From NCBI RefSeq assembly GCF_001644645.1, contig NZ_CP011390.1, positions 434,001 to 498,000 of the forward strand: a DNA stretch of 64,000 bases, in the 5' to 3' direction. The stretch's first letter is position 1. Every line of letters starts with the position of its first letter. Below, in pieces: positions 1 to 9,324 of this stretch. This stretch comes from Flavisolibacter tropicus (lineage in GTDB: Bacteria; Bacteroidota; Bacteroidia; Chitinophagales; Chitinophagaceae). Position numbers and translations under genes: made by a program. The notes beneath the pieces are model-generated. The model was not told where the DNA came from and searched no databases. It worked only from the letters and a program-made list of their open reading frames with translations.

Positions 1-771
1 GTCAATGTATTGTTTAACAGCGCCGGTTACCTGCTCGTATAGGTTTAAATACTGGCGTAAGAAGCGGGGGCGGAACTCTGTGTTGATACCTAACATATCG
101 TGCATAACCAGCACCTGTCCATCGCAATGTGGGCCAGCACCAATACCGATTGTGGGGATGTGTAAGCTTTGTGAAACCACCTTTGCTAATGCCGCTGGTA
201 TTTTTTCCAATACCAATGAAAAGCATCCGGCTTCTTGTAGTATTAAAGCGTCGGATTTTAACTTATTGGCCTCAGCTTCTTCTTTGGCGCGTACGTTATA
301 GCTACCAAACTTATAAATGGATTGAGGTGTAAGCCCTAAATGTCCCATAACGGGGATACCTGCCGAAATGATTCGTTTTACAGAATCAATGATCTCTTCA
401 CCACCTTCCAGCTTGATAGCATGAGCACCCGTTTCTTTCATGATACGAATAGCAGAAGCCAGGGCGATATCCGAGTTGGATTGATAAGCACCGAAAGGTA
501 GATCTACAACCACTAAACAACGTTTAGCACCACGTACTACAGAACTGGCATGGTAGATCATCTGATCCAGCGTAATCGGCAATGTAGTTTCATGACCAGC
601 CATTACATTGGAAGCGGAGTCACCCACCAATATAACATCAATACCTGAAGCATCAATGAGACGTGCAAACGAAAAATCGTAAGCTGTAAGCATTGATATT
701 TTTTGTCCTGAATTCTTTAACTTTTGAAGTGTAGCCGTCGTTATTCTCTTTATATCAGCAGCAGCGCTCAT
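1..771 (-). CDS. panB: Ketopantoate hydroxymethyltransferase PanB (3' end outside window)
   Basis: Transfers a hydroxymethyl group from methylene-tetrahydrofolate to 2-oxoisovalerate to give ketopantoate, the first committed step of pantothenate synthesis, in the cytoplasm. Read by hand on the minus strand from the ATG at 771: 257 residues are visible and the frame is still open at base 1, so only a few C-terminal residues are missing (the family is about 260-270 aa). Seen: the early [11 protein letters not shown] segment, [20 protein letters not shown] and AIKLEGG (metal and substrate loops), and [14 protein letters not shown] near the end. It follows ppx after 50 bp and is probably the last gene of the minus-strand run from 5327. 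The other pantothenate genes, panC and panD, lie 5 kb upstream in a separate unit. Confidence 0.96.
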   Translation of the reverse strand, partial: MSAAADIKRITTATLQKLKNSGQKISMLTAYDFSFARLIDASGIDVILVGDSASNVMAGHETTLPITLDQMIYHASSVVRGAKRCLVVVDLPFGAYQSNSDIALASAIRIMKETGAHAIKLEGGEEIIDSVKRIISAGIPVMGHLGLTPQSIYKFGSYNVRAKEEAEANKLKSDALILQEAGCFSLVLEKIPAALAKVVSQSLHIPTIGIGAGPHCDGQVLVMHDMLGINTEFRPRFLRQYLNLYEQVTGAVKQYID

Positions 772-821
772 GTCACTAATTTGAGGCAAATTACAAAATA
801 GTGTAATAGCTGAACAGGTTC

Positions 822-1712
822 TTATTTCTGCTTGGCCATTACTTCATCATACAGCAAATGTGTTAAGCCGTCGGCCAAACCAATTTTAGGAACAAAAATC
901 TCTTCTGCATCGGCCCAACGCATTACGTTAATATAGATTATTAAGGCATGCGAAATGACGTCGGCCCGATCTTCACGCAGTTTATAAAGGCTCATGCGTT
1001 GTGAAAGCGTAAGGCTATTGAACTCTTTATAATAGGAACGTAATAAATCAAGTGATAGTGGCTTGCCTTCTTTGCGTTTGGATAAAGAAAACACTTTGTT
1101 GATGTTACCTCCAGATCCTATACAAGTAACATGGTGGTAACCTTTTGTTTTTTGCTTGATAAACTCCTTTATTTCGTCCCAGGTCTTTTCATGTACCTGG
1201 TTTTTTAAAAGACGGATGGTACCTATGTTGAACGACTCTTTGAAAATCAACTTGCCGTCGCTAAAGAAGGTGAGTTCGGTACTACCACCACCTACATCTA
1301 TATAGAGATATGACTCTTCTGAGGTAAGATTTTCTGCTATATGATTCTCATAAATATAGGAGGCTTCCTCTTCACCGGTAATTACTTTGATCTCTATTCC
1401 TGTTTTATCTTTTACCTGCGTAAGAATCTCTTTAGCATTAGTGGCATCGCGCATGGCCGAAGTGGCTGCGGCTTTTAAATGATGTACGCCATAAACATCC
1501 ATCAACAACTTATATGACTCGATTGTTTTGTACAACATTTCAGCCCTTTCTGTATCTATAAACCCTTTTTCAAAAACATCAAAGCCCAGGCGTAGTGGTA
1601 CGCGAACCAGGGTCACTTTTACAAAATCAGGCTTGCCATTTGGCAGGTGGATCACATCGTTTATTAATAAACGAGCGGCGTTACTTCCGATATCAATGGC
1701 TGCTAACTTCAA
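822..1712 (-). CDS. ppx: Ppx/GppA family exopolyphosphatase, short form
   Basis: Probable exopolyphosphatase or pppGpp phosphohydrolase of the ASKHA (actin-like) superfamily. The N-terminus [16 protein letters not shown] is the phosphate-1 loop, GEEEASYIY carries the likely catalytic glutamate, and [16 protein letters not shown] is the phosphate-2 loop. At 296 aa it contains only the two ASKHA lobes and lacks the C-terminal HD-like domain of the roughly 500-aa enterobacterial enzymes; such short forms are common in Bacteroidota. Its start overlaps the end of ppk1 by 20 bp, so synthesis and breakdown of polyphosphate are translationally coupled. Polyphosphate versus pppGpp preference cannot be read from the sequence. 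Confidence 0.93.
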   Translation of the reverse strand: MKLAAIDIGSNAARLLINDVIHLPNGKPDFVKVTLVRVPLRLGFDVFEKGFIDTERAEMLYKTIESYKLLMDVYGVHHLKAAATSAMRDATNAKEILTQVKDKTGIEIKVITGEEEASYIYENHIAENLTSEESYLYIDVGGGSTELTFFSDGKLIFKESFNIGTIRLLKNQVHEKTWDEIKEFIKQKTKGYHHVTCIGSGGNINKVFSLSKRKEGKPLSLDLLRSYYKEFNSLTLSQRMSLYKLREDRADVISHALIIYINVMRWADAEEIFVPKIGLADGLTHLLYDEVMAKQK

Positions 1713-3789
1713 GGGAATGCTTTATTTTACTGTGTAAATAATTGTAGGTTTCCACTTGAGAGCGGATAGGTGTGTTGTATTCATTTTGGACATACTCATT
1801 GCTTAGTTCATTATTCAGAACACGGGCCTTGACATTGTCCTGCAATTGGATATTGAGAATGTCTTTTAACTCCTGTTTCAAGCGATCATCCAAAATAGGG
1901 CAGGAGGCTTCTACGCGATGGTCAATATTACGAACCATCCAGTCGGCAGATGATATATATACCTTTTCCTTACCGTTATTATGAAATACCCAAACCCGCG
2001 CATGCTCTAAGTATTCATCAACAATACTGATAGCGGTAACCGGCTTTTTGAATTTATCGCTTTCCGTAAACATGCAAAAAATGCCCCTAATGATCAGCTT
2101 GATCTCAACCCCTTCTTTAGCTGCCTCATACAACTCATTAATGATCTCTTCATCGGATAGGGAGTTCATTTTTCCGATGATAATTGCTGTTTTTCCTTTT
2201 TTGGCATTTTTTACCTCTTCACGGATCAACTTTAGCAACTCCTGCCGCACAAAATGAGGGCTTGGAAGAATCGTATTGCAGGCTTTTAAAAAATGGTTTC
2301 CTGTTTTGTAGTGTTCAATATAGTTAAACAGTTTATTTACATCCGACATGATAGCCCTGTTTGAAGTGAGCAGACAGTGGTCGGCATAGATCTTTGAAGT
2401 ACTTTCATTCAAGTTGCCAGTGCTAACAAAGCCATAATGAATCACTTTGTTTTCTACGCGTTTGCGGATCAGGCAAATTTTAGCATGTATCTTCATGTTA
2501 GGAATACCGATCAATACTTTTACGCCTTCATCTTCCAATCGTTCTTTCCACTCAAGATTTGCCTCTTCATCGAAGCGTGCTCTTAGTTCTAGCATAACCG
2601 TTACCTGCTTACCATTGCGGACCGCATTGATCAGTGCGTTTATCACTTTGGAATTGTTAGCTAAGCGATAGGCCGTGATCTTAATAGCTGTAACATCTGG
2701 ATCTATGGCTGACTCTCTAAGCAGATTGATGACTGGGTTAAAAGAGTGGTAGGGGAAATGGAGCAATACATCTCTTTCCAGCACTACATCTGTTACCCGG
2801 TTTCTATGTTCGGTGAGTAAGGGATGGTCAAATGGTTTTCTTCTTTCGCTTTTTTGGCGAAACACTTCGCCGGGAAAGTCCATAAAATGGCGGAAATTAT
2901 GGATACGCCCACCGGGAATGAGGTTGTCGCGTTTAGCCAGGTTGAGCCGGCGAATAAGGTATTCCAGTAAGCCTGGATCCATTTCCTTATCATAAACAAA
3001 GCGAACGGGTTTTCCCTTCCGCCTGTTCTTTAATCCTTTTTCAATCTTTTGAATTAGGGAAGTAGAAATGTCGTTATCGATATCGATTTCGGCATCGCGG
3101 GTTACTTTAAAAACATGCGACTGGTATTGGTCAAATCCAAAGTAGCTAAAGATCTGGGGAAGATTAAAGCGAATGACATCTTCAACTAGAATAATATGCT
3201 TTTCATTATCTGGGGAGGGAAGGAGGATAAAGCGGTCCAGAAACCGGGTAGGAACCTCAATAATGGCATATTTTCTCTTGAGGGCACTTTCCTTCTTCCA
3301 CATCACTACCCCCAGGAAAATCGATTTGTCTCGAAGGTTTGGAAAGTCGGGAATGCTCTCAATCATTAAAGGGATGACATTGGGACTTATTTCTGTGTCA
3401 TAGAGTGTATGTACATATTCCGCCTGTTCGGGGGTGAGGTCTTTTTCTGTAACGAGGAAGATTTTTTCCTCTTTCAGTTCCTCCAAAATACCCTCCCAAA
3501 TGCGGTTAAATTCGCTTTGTTGGTTTAATACTGTCATCTGGATCTCCTCAAGGATTTCCTCAGGGTTGGTCTCCAAATGCATTTTGGCTTTGGTGCCAAA
3601 CTGGATCATGCGTTTCAGGGTGGCTACACGTACTCTGAAAAATTCATCCAGGTTGTTGGAAAAAATACCAAGAAACCGAATGCGTTCGCGCAAAGGTACG
3701 GTGGGGTCTGCTGCTTCCTGTAAAACTCTTGCATTAAAAGAAAGCCAGCTAATATCACGTGGAATTGTTTTCCTTTTCAGGTTTGGCAT
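1693..3789 (-). CDS. ppk1: Polyphosphate kinase 1
   Basis: Reversibly transfers the ATP gamma-phosphate onto polyphosphate chains. The 698-aa length is normal for PPK1. N-domain: RDISWLSFNARVLQEAAD. Head and phospholipase-D-like catalytic domains follow. His435 in MKIHAKICLI is the phospho-acceptor and falls at the same number as in the E. coli enzyme. His596 in YLEHARVWVF matches the second conserved histidine, and IDHRVEASCP lies near the C-terminus. The gene sits 37 bp downstream of rfaE2 and overlaps ppx, so it is probably co-transcribed from the UPF0104 gene through to panB. Confidence 0.97.
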   Translation of the reverse strand: MPNLKRKTIPRDISWLSFNARVLQEAADPTVPLRERIRFLGIFSNNLDEFFRVRVATLKRMIQFGTKAKMHLETNPEEILEEIQMTVLNQQSEFNRIWEGILEELKEEKIFLVTEKDLTPEQAEYVHTLYDTEISPNVIPLMIESIPDFPNLRDKSIFLGVVMWKKESALKRKYAIIEVPTRFLDRFILLPSPDNEKHIILVEDVIRFNLPQIFSYFGFDQYQSHVFKVTRDAEIDIDNDISTSLIQKIEKGLKNRRKGKPVRFVYDKEMDPGLLEYLIRRLNLAKRDNLIPGGRIHNFRHFMDFPGEVFRQKSERRKPFDHPLLTEHRNRVTDVVLERDVLLHFPYHSFNPVINLLRESAIDPDVTAIKITAYRLANNSKVINALINAVRNGKQVTVMLELRARFDEEANLEWKERLEDEGVKVLIGIPNMKIHAKICLIRKRVENKVIHYGFVSTGNLNESTSKIYADHCLLTSNRAIMSDVNKLFNYIEHYKTGNHFLKACNTILPSPHFVRQELLKLIREEVKNAKKGKTAIIIGKMNSLSDEEIINELYEAAKEGVEIKLIIRGIFCMFTESDKFKKPVTAISIVDEYLEHARVWVFHNNGKEKVYISSADWMVRNIDHRVEASCPILDDRLKQELKDILNIQLQDNVKARVLNNELSNEYVQNEYNTPIRSQVETYNYLHSKIKHSLEVSSH

Positions 3790-3826
3790 ACTTTCTTAAT
3801 CGTTTTAATTACTCCAGTGGTCTTTC

Positions 3827-4321
3827 CTAGCTCTTTCCTTTGAACTTTTCTATGATATTGGTTGTAGAGAAACCTGCCACAATAGGATTTATTACAACTT
3901 TCCCGCCATTAGCAATAACCTCTTTAGCGCCTGCTATTTGTTCTACCTTATAATCGCCACCTTTTACCAAAACATCAGGTAATATTTTACTGATGAGCTC
4001 TCGCGGGGTATCTTCTTCAAAAATTACAACCGCATCAACCAAGGCTAAGGCGGCCAGGACCAAGGCGCGGCTGTCTTGAGAATTAATAGGGCGTTCTGAT
4101 CCCTTAAGACGCTTGACAGAAGCGTCGCTATTTAGGCCAATCACTAAGTAATCGCCCTGCTGAGCAGCCTCTAACAAGGAAGCAATATGGCCTTGGTGAA
4201 GAATGTCGAAACACCCGTTGGTAAATGCTACTTTTTTATCTAAAACCCGCCATTGGGCAATACGTTGTGCTAGTTCGTCTGATGAAATAATCTTGTCTAA
4301 AATGCTTTTACCGGGTTTCAA
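3827..4321 (-). CDS. rfaE2: D-glycero-beta-D-manno-heptose 1-phosphate adenylyltransferase (HldE C-domain type)
   Basis: Makes ADP-heptose from heptose 1-phosphate and ATP for the LPS inner core. The 164-aa protein is a single nucleotidyltransferase domain: VAFTNGCFDILHQGHIASL contains the HxGH signature, and later come NSDASVKRLKGSERPI and DVLVKGGDY, both typical of RfaE domain II. The kinase half found in the bifunctional enterobacterial HldE is absent, so a separate heptose kinase gene is expected elsewhere. It overlaps the upstream membrane-protein gene by 14 bp, consistent with one envelope-related transcript. Confidence 0.94.
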   Translation of the reverse strand: MKPGKSILDKIISSDELAQRIAQWRVLDKKVAFTNGCFDILHQGHIASLLEAAQQGDYLVIGLNSDASVKRLKGSERPINSQDSRALVLAALALVDAVVIFEEDTPRELISKILPDVLVKGGDYKVEQIAGAKEVIANGGKVVINPIVAGFSTTNIIEKFKGKS

Positions 4322-5327
4322 TTTTTCTTTGTTTTTTATTGTGGTAGGAAAATAGAGCTGAAAAAATTACGCCACATACAATGATAATCAATGTTTGGGC
4401 TGACCATAAGAGCCACCCTAAGGCGGTACCGATGGTATGTGGGTCCAGTCCATAGAGCTCCATTAATTTGGCAACCAATAAAGGATAAGCACCTATGCCA
4501 CCGGGGGTAAGAATCATACCCACGCTACCGACGGCTAAAGTTGTAAGGCCGCCCGCAAATCCCAAATAGGCTGTTTCTCTTAGGGCAAATAAGCCGGCTG
4601 TAGTGCTTAATAAGTAGAGGGTCCATATTAAAAGGGTATGAAAAAGAAAGGCTCCTTTGTGTTTGATCAGCCGAATACTATTCAGGCCATGGCCAATGCC
4701 TATGATCACATTACGGATGCGTGCAACAACGTCTATATGGCCGTAGCGTTTTAATAAGAAATACAGAGCCAAAGCGATGACGGTAATTATAGAAATGACC
4801 AGGAGTACTTTGCGGTAAGAGGTATGACCTGTCTCATCATTAAAAAAGTTTCCAAACGAATCTGCTATATAGTCGCCAATTACGTGGCCCTGAAATAATA
4901 GCGCGGCTATAAATACGATAATCAGGCAAACCAGGTCTACGACACGCTCAATCACGATGGTTCCCACCAGACGGTCGACACGGACCTTTTCATATTTGGC
5001 AAGGATGCTACACTTGACCACCTCACCCAAACGCGGCACGCCCGCATTGACAAGGTAACCGATCATGACAGCTGCCCAGGTATTGAATGTGCTGGGTTTG
5101 AATCCAAGCGGCTCCATTAAAATTTTCCAGCGGAGGGCACGACTGTAGTGACTTAATAATAACATAGCCAGAACTGGAACGATCACCCATCTACGGGCAT
5201 TAGCCAGCGAGCCTTTGATATGTTCCCATTCTGCTTGCTTTATATCTTTTACCGTTAACCAGACAAATAAAAATCCAAGTGCAACAAAAAAAAGATATTG
5301 GAGTATGGTGAGAAGAGATCGTTTCAT
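4308..5327 (-). CDS. UPF0104/lysylphosphatidylglycerol synthase-like membrane protein
   Basis: Integral inner-membrane protein of 339 aa with about eight hydrophobic segments. It has the family signatures SRALRWKILMEPLG and GYLVNAGVPRLGEVVKCSI (RxxRW and NxxxPRxGE), followed by IERVVDLVCL. This is the membrane domain shared with the flippase part of MprF. No cytosolic aminoacyl-transferase domain is present, so lipid lysylation is unlikely, and transport of a lipid or lipid-linked sugar is more plausible. It heads the minus-strand run UPF0104-rfaE2-ppk1-ppx-panB and overlaps rfaE2, which fits a role in envelope assembly. The substrate is unknown. Confidence 0.88.
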   Translation of the reverse strand: MKRSLLTILQYLFFVALGFLFVWLTVKDIKQAEWEHIKGSLANARRWVIVPVLAMLLLSHYSRALRWKILMEPLGFKPSTFNTWAAVMIGYLVNAGVPRLGEVVKCSILAKYEKVRVDRLVGTIVIERVVDLVCLIIVFIAALLFQGHVIGDYIADSFGNFFNDETGHTSYRKVLLVISIITVIALALYFLLKRYGHIDVVARIRNVIIGIGHGLNSIRLIKHKGAFLFHTLLIWTLYLLSTTAGLFALRETAYLGFAGGLTTLAVGSVGMILTPGGIGAYPLLVAKLMELYGLDPHTIGTALGWLLWSAQTLIIIVCGVIFSALFSYHNKKQRKIETR

Positions 5328-5628
5328 TCCATTTCGAAAATACCAAATTAGGGAATGGATTTGGAAATTTGGAGATTGTGTGATTGATGGCTGATGGCTG
5401 ACGTGATGATATCTGATTTAGACTTCAAGTTGGGTGTGTCTCAATTGGGGACCGGTATATAAGGCCAACATATCGTATTGGTTTTCTTTATACAATCTTT
5501 CTGATAAATGAAAAGCACTCCGATCAGGGAGTGCTTTTTTATGTCAAATAAGGTTGATACTATTGGATATTCATTAACGCCTTACGTTTCACGTTTCAAT
5601 GTTGACGTGAGAATATCTCCGCTGTGTA
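5328..5628. other. Intergenic region with a terminator and short direct repeats
   Basis: No gene seen. It holds a short repeated motif near 5388-5402 (gatggctgatggctga), the terminator at 5511-5540 and AT-rich DNA next to the panD stop codon. No RNA gene was recognised. Confidence 0.6.
5511..5540 (-). terminator. Intrinsic terminator of panC-panD (bidirectional shape)
   Basis: Perfect 11-bp stem (5511-5521 with 5528-5538) around a 6-nt loop, with T-rich tracts on both strands. It lies about 90 bp downstream of the panD stop, so it should end the panC-panD transcript before the UPF0104 gene. Confidence 0.8.
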
Positions 5629-5973
5629 TTATAATTTATTCCCGTCTTTAGGGAAAACGATCCAAGGTTTGAATATTTTGGCCTCCTCGAAGGACATGGA
5701 AGCATAAGAAATGATAACTACAACATCTCCGGTCATTCCTCTGCGGGCTGCGGGGCCATTCAGACAGCAAACCCCTGAACCTCTTTTACCTTTGATCAGG
5801 TAGGTTTCAATACGCTCGCCGTTGTTAACATTTACGATCTGTACCTTTTCGTGCTCGATCATATTAGCCGCTTCCATGATGTCTTCATCTAATGTTAGGC
5901 TTCCTACATAATGTAAATTGGCTTCTGTAATAACGGCTCTATGCACCTTCGATTTCAAAACTGAGATATTCAT
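5629..5973 (-). CDS. panD: Aspartate 1-decarboxylase (pyruvoyl enzyme)
   Basis: Decarboxylates L-aspartate to beta-alanine for pantothenate. The 114-aa proenzyme has the self-cleavage site in [11 protein letters not shown]: cleavage between Gly24 and Ser25 makes the pyruvoyl group, the standard position. The conserved [10 protein letters not shown] and [12 protein letters not shown] segments follow. The N-terminus carries two extra residues ([13 protein letters not shown]) relative to many family members. It lies 37 bp downstream of panC. A CAAAATTA box at 5982-5989 (TAATTTTG on the minus strand, matching TAnnTTTG) could give it a promoter of its own, but no clear -33 box is visible. Confidence 0.97.
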   Translation of the reverse strand: MNISVLKSKVHRAVITEANLHYVGSLTLDEDIMEAANMIEHEKVQIVNVNNGERIETYLIKGKRGSGVCCLNGPAARRGMTGDVVVIISYASMSFEEAKIFKPWIVFPKDGNKL

Positions 5974-6010
5974 AGCGGATGCAAAATTAAGTGATCTGAA
6001 CTTGAAGCGC

Positions 6011-6847
6011 CTAATTTAAACGTTCATTATCGATGAGTCGGATGGGGCCTAGAAAAGCTGCAACCAGGCCAATCAATGGTTCATTTGTGGAATGCGCCTC
6101 CCGAAGTGTATTAGCATTGCTGATGGCAACATAATCTACCGTAAACCCTTTTTCTTCTAATTGTTGACGGCCTTGCAGCCGCAGGTCAGTGAGAGGAAGC
6201 TTGGTGATATTGGCTTTTAAAAATGTTAAAACCTGGTAGATAGCAGTAGCTAACACCCGTTGGGATTCATTCAATCGCAGGTTACGACTGCTCATGGCCA
6301 ATCCATCGTCTTCTCTTTTTGTAGGTACGAAGTGCAGTTGCTCCCCGCTACCCCTTATTTCAAGAAGACGAGAAAGTACCATACATTGCTGGTAGTCTTT
6401 TTGGCCTAAGTACAGATTTTGGGGTTGTACAATATTTAACAATAAGTCAACAACCTGGCATACGCCCTGAAAATGCCCTGGGCGGTATTGTCCTTCCAAA
6501 ATATTTTCCAAATAGCCCAGATCGTAATGGGGGGCTACATAGTTTGCTGGATATACTTCATCTTTAGTGGGGAGAAATAATATATCGCAGTCATAGCCTG
6601 TTAATAGTTCAATGTCCTGTTCTATGGTCTTCGGATATTTCTGAAAGTCTTCAGGATTATTGAATTGTGTAGGGTTAATAAAGATACTGCAGACTGTTAG
6701 GTCATTGTTTGCAGCAGCCTGTTCAATCAATTGCATATGACCCTTATGGAGAGCTCCCATAGTGGGGGCAAAACCTATCTTTTTACCTAAGTTCTTTTGC
6801 GTTTGAAGGTATTCTGACAGTTGGCGGGCTTGTTTAAAAATTATCAT
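6011..6847 (-). CDS. panC: Pantoate-beta-alanine ligase (pantothenate synthetase)
   Basis: Condenses pantoate with beta-alanine using ATP in the last step to pantothenate. The 278-aa length is typical. [17 protein letters not shown] carries the HxGH nucleotide-binding motif, followed by [29 protein letters not shown] and the KMSKS-like AMSSRNLRL. It is the first gene of the panC-panD unit and diverges from the gene at 6937 across an 89-bp spacer. Confidence 0.97.
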   Translation of the reverse strand: MIIFKQARQLSEYLQTQKNLGKKIGFAPTMGALHKGHMQLIEQAAANNDLTVCSIFINPTQFNNPEDFQKYPKTIEQDIELLTGYDCDILFLPTKDEVYPANYVAPHYDLGYLENILEGQYRPGHFQGVCQVVDLLLNIVQPQNLYLGQKDYQQCMVLSRLLEIRGSGEQLHFVPTKREDDGLAMSSRNLRLNESQRVLATAIYQVLTFLKANITKLPLTDLRLQGRQQLEEKGFTVDYVAISNANTLREAHSTNEPLIGLVAAFLGPIRLIDNERLN

Positions 6848-6894
6848 GAAACCTTATAGTAAGTAATAAGAATTACGCTTTATTAATAAATAAT

Positions 6895-6902
6895 TACCTT
6901 TG
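6895..6902 (+). promoter_or_regulatory. Bacteroidota -7 box for the glycogen-synthase-like gene
   Basis: TACCTTTG is an exact match to the phylum's TAnnTTTG element and lies 35 bp before the ATG at 6937. The -33 region is weak, with only a TTAC-like segment at the expected spacing. Confidence 0.55.
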
Positions 6903-6936
6903 CAAACCTTTTAAAGCCTTTAAAATCAGGTTTACA

Positions 6937-7752
6937 ATGTCAGCAAAGAAAAGAATTTTATTTATTGCTAATGAAATGTCTCCCTATTTAGAGTTAACGG
7001 AGTTCTCTGAAGTCGTTAACAAATTGGCAATAAAATCGAATGATAATGGTTTTGAAGTGCGATGTATCATGCCACGTTTTGGATCTATCAATGAGCGTAG
7101 ACATCGTTTGCATGAAGTAGTTCGTTTATCCGGTATCAACGTTTCTGTTGACAATGAAGACTTTCCATTACAAATCAAGGTAGCATCATTACCCAATGCC
7201 CGTTTGCAAGTTTATTTCCTTGACAATGAAGATCTTTTCAAGAGGAAATATGTATTTACAGACGAAAACGATCAATGGTATGATGACAATGCATTGAGAA
7301 CAATTTTCTTCTGTAAAGGCGCGCTAGAGACGGTAAAGAAGTTTGGCTGGCCTCCTGATGTTATTCATTGCAGTGGCTGGATGACTGGTTTAATTCCTGC
7401 TTATTTGAAAACGGTTTATAAGAAAGAACCCGTATTTGCCCATAGCAAAGTAGTATACACTATTGGTCAAACTACCTTTACGGAAAGCTTAGGTGATGAT
7501 TTTGTTAAGAAGGCGCTGATTCATACTTCATTAAAAGAGAAGGATCTGGAAGTATATAAAGACGCCAATAATATTGCTATGTTCCGTGGTGGAGCAACCT
7601 TTGCAGATGCCATAACATTTGGTGATGAAAACGTTGACAAATCATTGGTTGAAGAGTTCTCAAAAGTGCGCGGAAAGAAGACCTTGCCTTACAACGCTGA
7701 GTCTGATTTAACAGACTATTTACAGTTGTATGGCGATCTTGCAAACAAGTAA
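6937..7752 (+). CDS. Stand-alone GT5 glycogen/starch synthase N-domain protein, probably non-catalytic
   Basis: The 271-aa protein matches only the N-terminal Rossmann lobe of glycogen synthase: KRILFIANEMSPY at the start, EVRCIMPRFGSINERRHRLHE, then GALETVKKFGWPPDVIHCSGWMTGLIPAY. The C-terminal nucleotide-binding lobe is absent (full enzymes are about 480 aa). The KxGGL loop that contacts ADP-glucose is replaced by ELTEFSEVV. Glycogen synthesis by this polypeptide is therefore unlikely; a structural or regulatory role is an inference. A TAnnTTTG box lies upstream. The DUF4270 gene follows after 32 bp in the same direction, suggesting co-transcription. Confidence 0.85.
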   Translation: MSAKKRILFIANEMSPYLELTEFSEVVNKLAIKSNDNGFEVRCIMPRFGSINERRHRLHEVVRLSGINVSVDNEDFPLQIKVASLPNARLQVYFLDNEDLFKRKYVFTDENDQWYDDNALRTIFFCKGALETVKKFGWPPDVIHCSGWMTGLIPAYLKTVYKKEPVFAHSKVVYTIGQTTFTESLGDDFVKKALIHTSLKEKDLEVYKDANNIAMFRGGATFADAITFGDENVDKSLVEEFSKVRGKKTLPYNAESDLTDYLQLYGDLANK

Positions 7753-7784
7753 TTCTGTATTATCAAAAAGCTTAATTCAATAGT

Positions 7785-9245
7785 GTGAAGAATCGTATCC
7801 CTTTCTATGTCTCATCTTCCTTTATTCTTTTTTTATTAATTGCATTTGCTTCTTGTAAAAAAATAAATGAGCCTACTGAATTAGGGACGGATCTCATTCC
7901 TCCAATTGATAATATCAACACGTTTGCCGATACATTAACTGTTGAAACTTACAATGAGGAGTTTTCCGCATTAAGTGATACAATTAATACGGTAGGTCCT
8001 AGTGCTATCCATTATTTAGGGCAGATCAATAATGATCCTTTATTTGGTACAACCAAGGCTTCTATCTTTCTGGAGTTGAAGCCACCAGCTGCCAAATATT
8101 ATTTTGAAGATCATGATGTGATTTCCATTGACTCTGTGGTATTGGTGTTGAATTACAGAGATCTGTATGGGGACTCCACTATTGAGCAGCAAGTAACTGT
8201 GAGTGAGATTGCTCAGTCAGCCAATTTTACCGCTGATTCACTTTATAAAATAAGAAGACCTGAGTTTACGACTGTACCCGGACAGCTGGGCGTTAAAAAC
8301 TTTCTACCCAAAACCCTGAATGATTCTGTTTTTGGATACAGAGAAAGTGCAGCTAATCAATTGCGCATTCGTTTAGACAACAGCTTTGGGCAAAGGCTAT
8401 TGAACCAAGATAGTACTGGGGCCTATGCTTCTGATTCGGCATTTCGTAAATTCTTTAAAGGATTTGCTATTAAGCCTTCTGGTGGTAGTGGTAATGCGGT
8501 GATGGGTTTTTCATTAGCTGATACCAATACCAAGCTTTCTATTTACTACAATTATGTAAAAGGTTCCAAGAAGGATACTTCTATGCGCAACTTTTACTTT
8601 AATACCACTACCGGGGCGAATGCCAATATTGTAACGAGAGATTATACTTCAGGTGAGATCAAATCGCACTTAAGCACTGGTACGCCAGATCAATTGGGTT
8701 ATATTCAAAATACACCTGGTACTTATGTTCGTGTTAAAATTCCAGGTTTGGCCAATTTAAGCAACCGTGTGATTCACCGGGCTGAATTGATTGTGCAACA
8801 AGTAGCCGATAATCCTGCTACGGATGGTTTATTTACAGCGCCAACCTATATGTTCTTAGAGGCGAAAACCGATACTGACCCCACTAAAGATGCCTATAAG
8901 GCCATTCCTTATGATCTATCCTTTAATAGCGATGGTTCATTGAACCTAACCGAATTGGGTGCTGTGGCTATTAAATCTTTTGATGGTAATGGCAGATCGA
9001 TTAGCTTGTGGCGCTTGAATTTATCGCGCTATGTACAGAACATCGTGAATAAAAGAGAGACAGTTACAGACTTCCGTATATCTAGTCCTTATGCTACTAA
9101 ATTTACTGTAGGTCAAGGAAGCAATCCATTAATAGCCACTCCGCTAATTAATCCTACATCTACGAAGTATAGAGTAAGAGTAGGGGGCGGTAATCATCCA
9201 ACACAGCCGATGCGCTTGCGGATTGTCTACTCAAATATTCCATAA
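7785..9245 (+). CDS. DUF4270 family lipoprotein
   Basis: Predicted outer-envelope lipoprotein of 486 aa with a GTG start. Hydrophobic signal FILFLLIAFASCKK supplies a lipobox with the acylated cysteine about 24 residues in. The rest is beta-rich, with DLIPPIDNINTFADTL early and WRLNLSRYVQNIVN late, typical of DUF4270 in Bacteroidota. The function is not known. It is probably transcribed with the upstream glycogen-synthase-like gene and ends at a strong hairpin at 9266-9290. Confidence 0.85.
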   Translation: MKNRIPFYVSSSFILFLLIAFASCKKINEPTELGTDLIPPIDNINTFADTLTVETYNEEFSALSDTINTVGPSAIHYLGQINNDPLFGTTKASIFLELKPPAAKYYFEDHDVISIDSVVLVLNYRDLYGDSTIEQQVTVSEIAQSANFTADSLYKIRRPEFTTVPGQLGVKNFLPKTLNDSVFGYRESAANQLRIRLDNSFGQRLLNQDSTGAYASDSAFRKFFKGFAIKPSGGSGNAVMGFSLADTNTKLSIYYNYVKGSKKDTSMRNFYFNTTTGANANIVTRDYTSGEIKSHLSTGTPDQLGYIQNTPGTYVRVKIPGLANLSNRVIHRAELIVQQVADNPATDGLFTAPTYMFLEAKTDTDPTKDAYKAIPYDLSFNSDGSLNLTELGAVAIKSFDGNGRSISLWRLNLSRYVQNIVNKRETVTDFRISSPYATKFTVGQGSNPLIATPLINPTSTKYRVRVGGGNHPTQPMRLRIVYSNIP

Positions 9246-9265
9246 CATACTTACTATCATAAAGC

Positions 9266-9290
9266 GTCGGGTGCTATATTTGCACCCGAC
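9266..9290 (+). terminator. Terminator hairpin whose loop contains a promoter -7 box for metK
   Basis: Perfect 9-bp stem GTCGGGTGC (9266-9274) with GCACCCGAC (9282-9290), followed by a T-rich run (9291-9300). The 7-nt loop plus the first stem base reads TATATTTG (9275-9282), an exact TAnnTTTG box 43 bp before the metK ATG. The hairpin probably ends the DUF4270 transcript while the same bases start metK transcription. Confidence 0.65.
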
Positions 9291-9324
9291 TTTCATTTTC
9301 AACTGTTTAACACATTAAACTCCT

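Noticed and set aside
9246..9324. SAM riboswitch before metK
   Set aside because: The 79-bp leader is dominated by the terminator hairpin; no conserved riboswitch core was seen.
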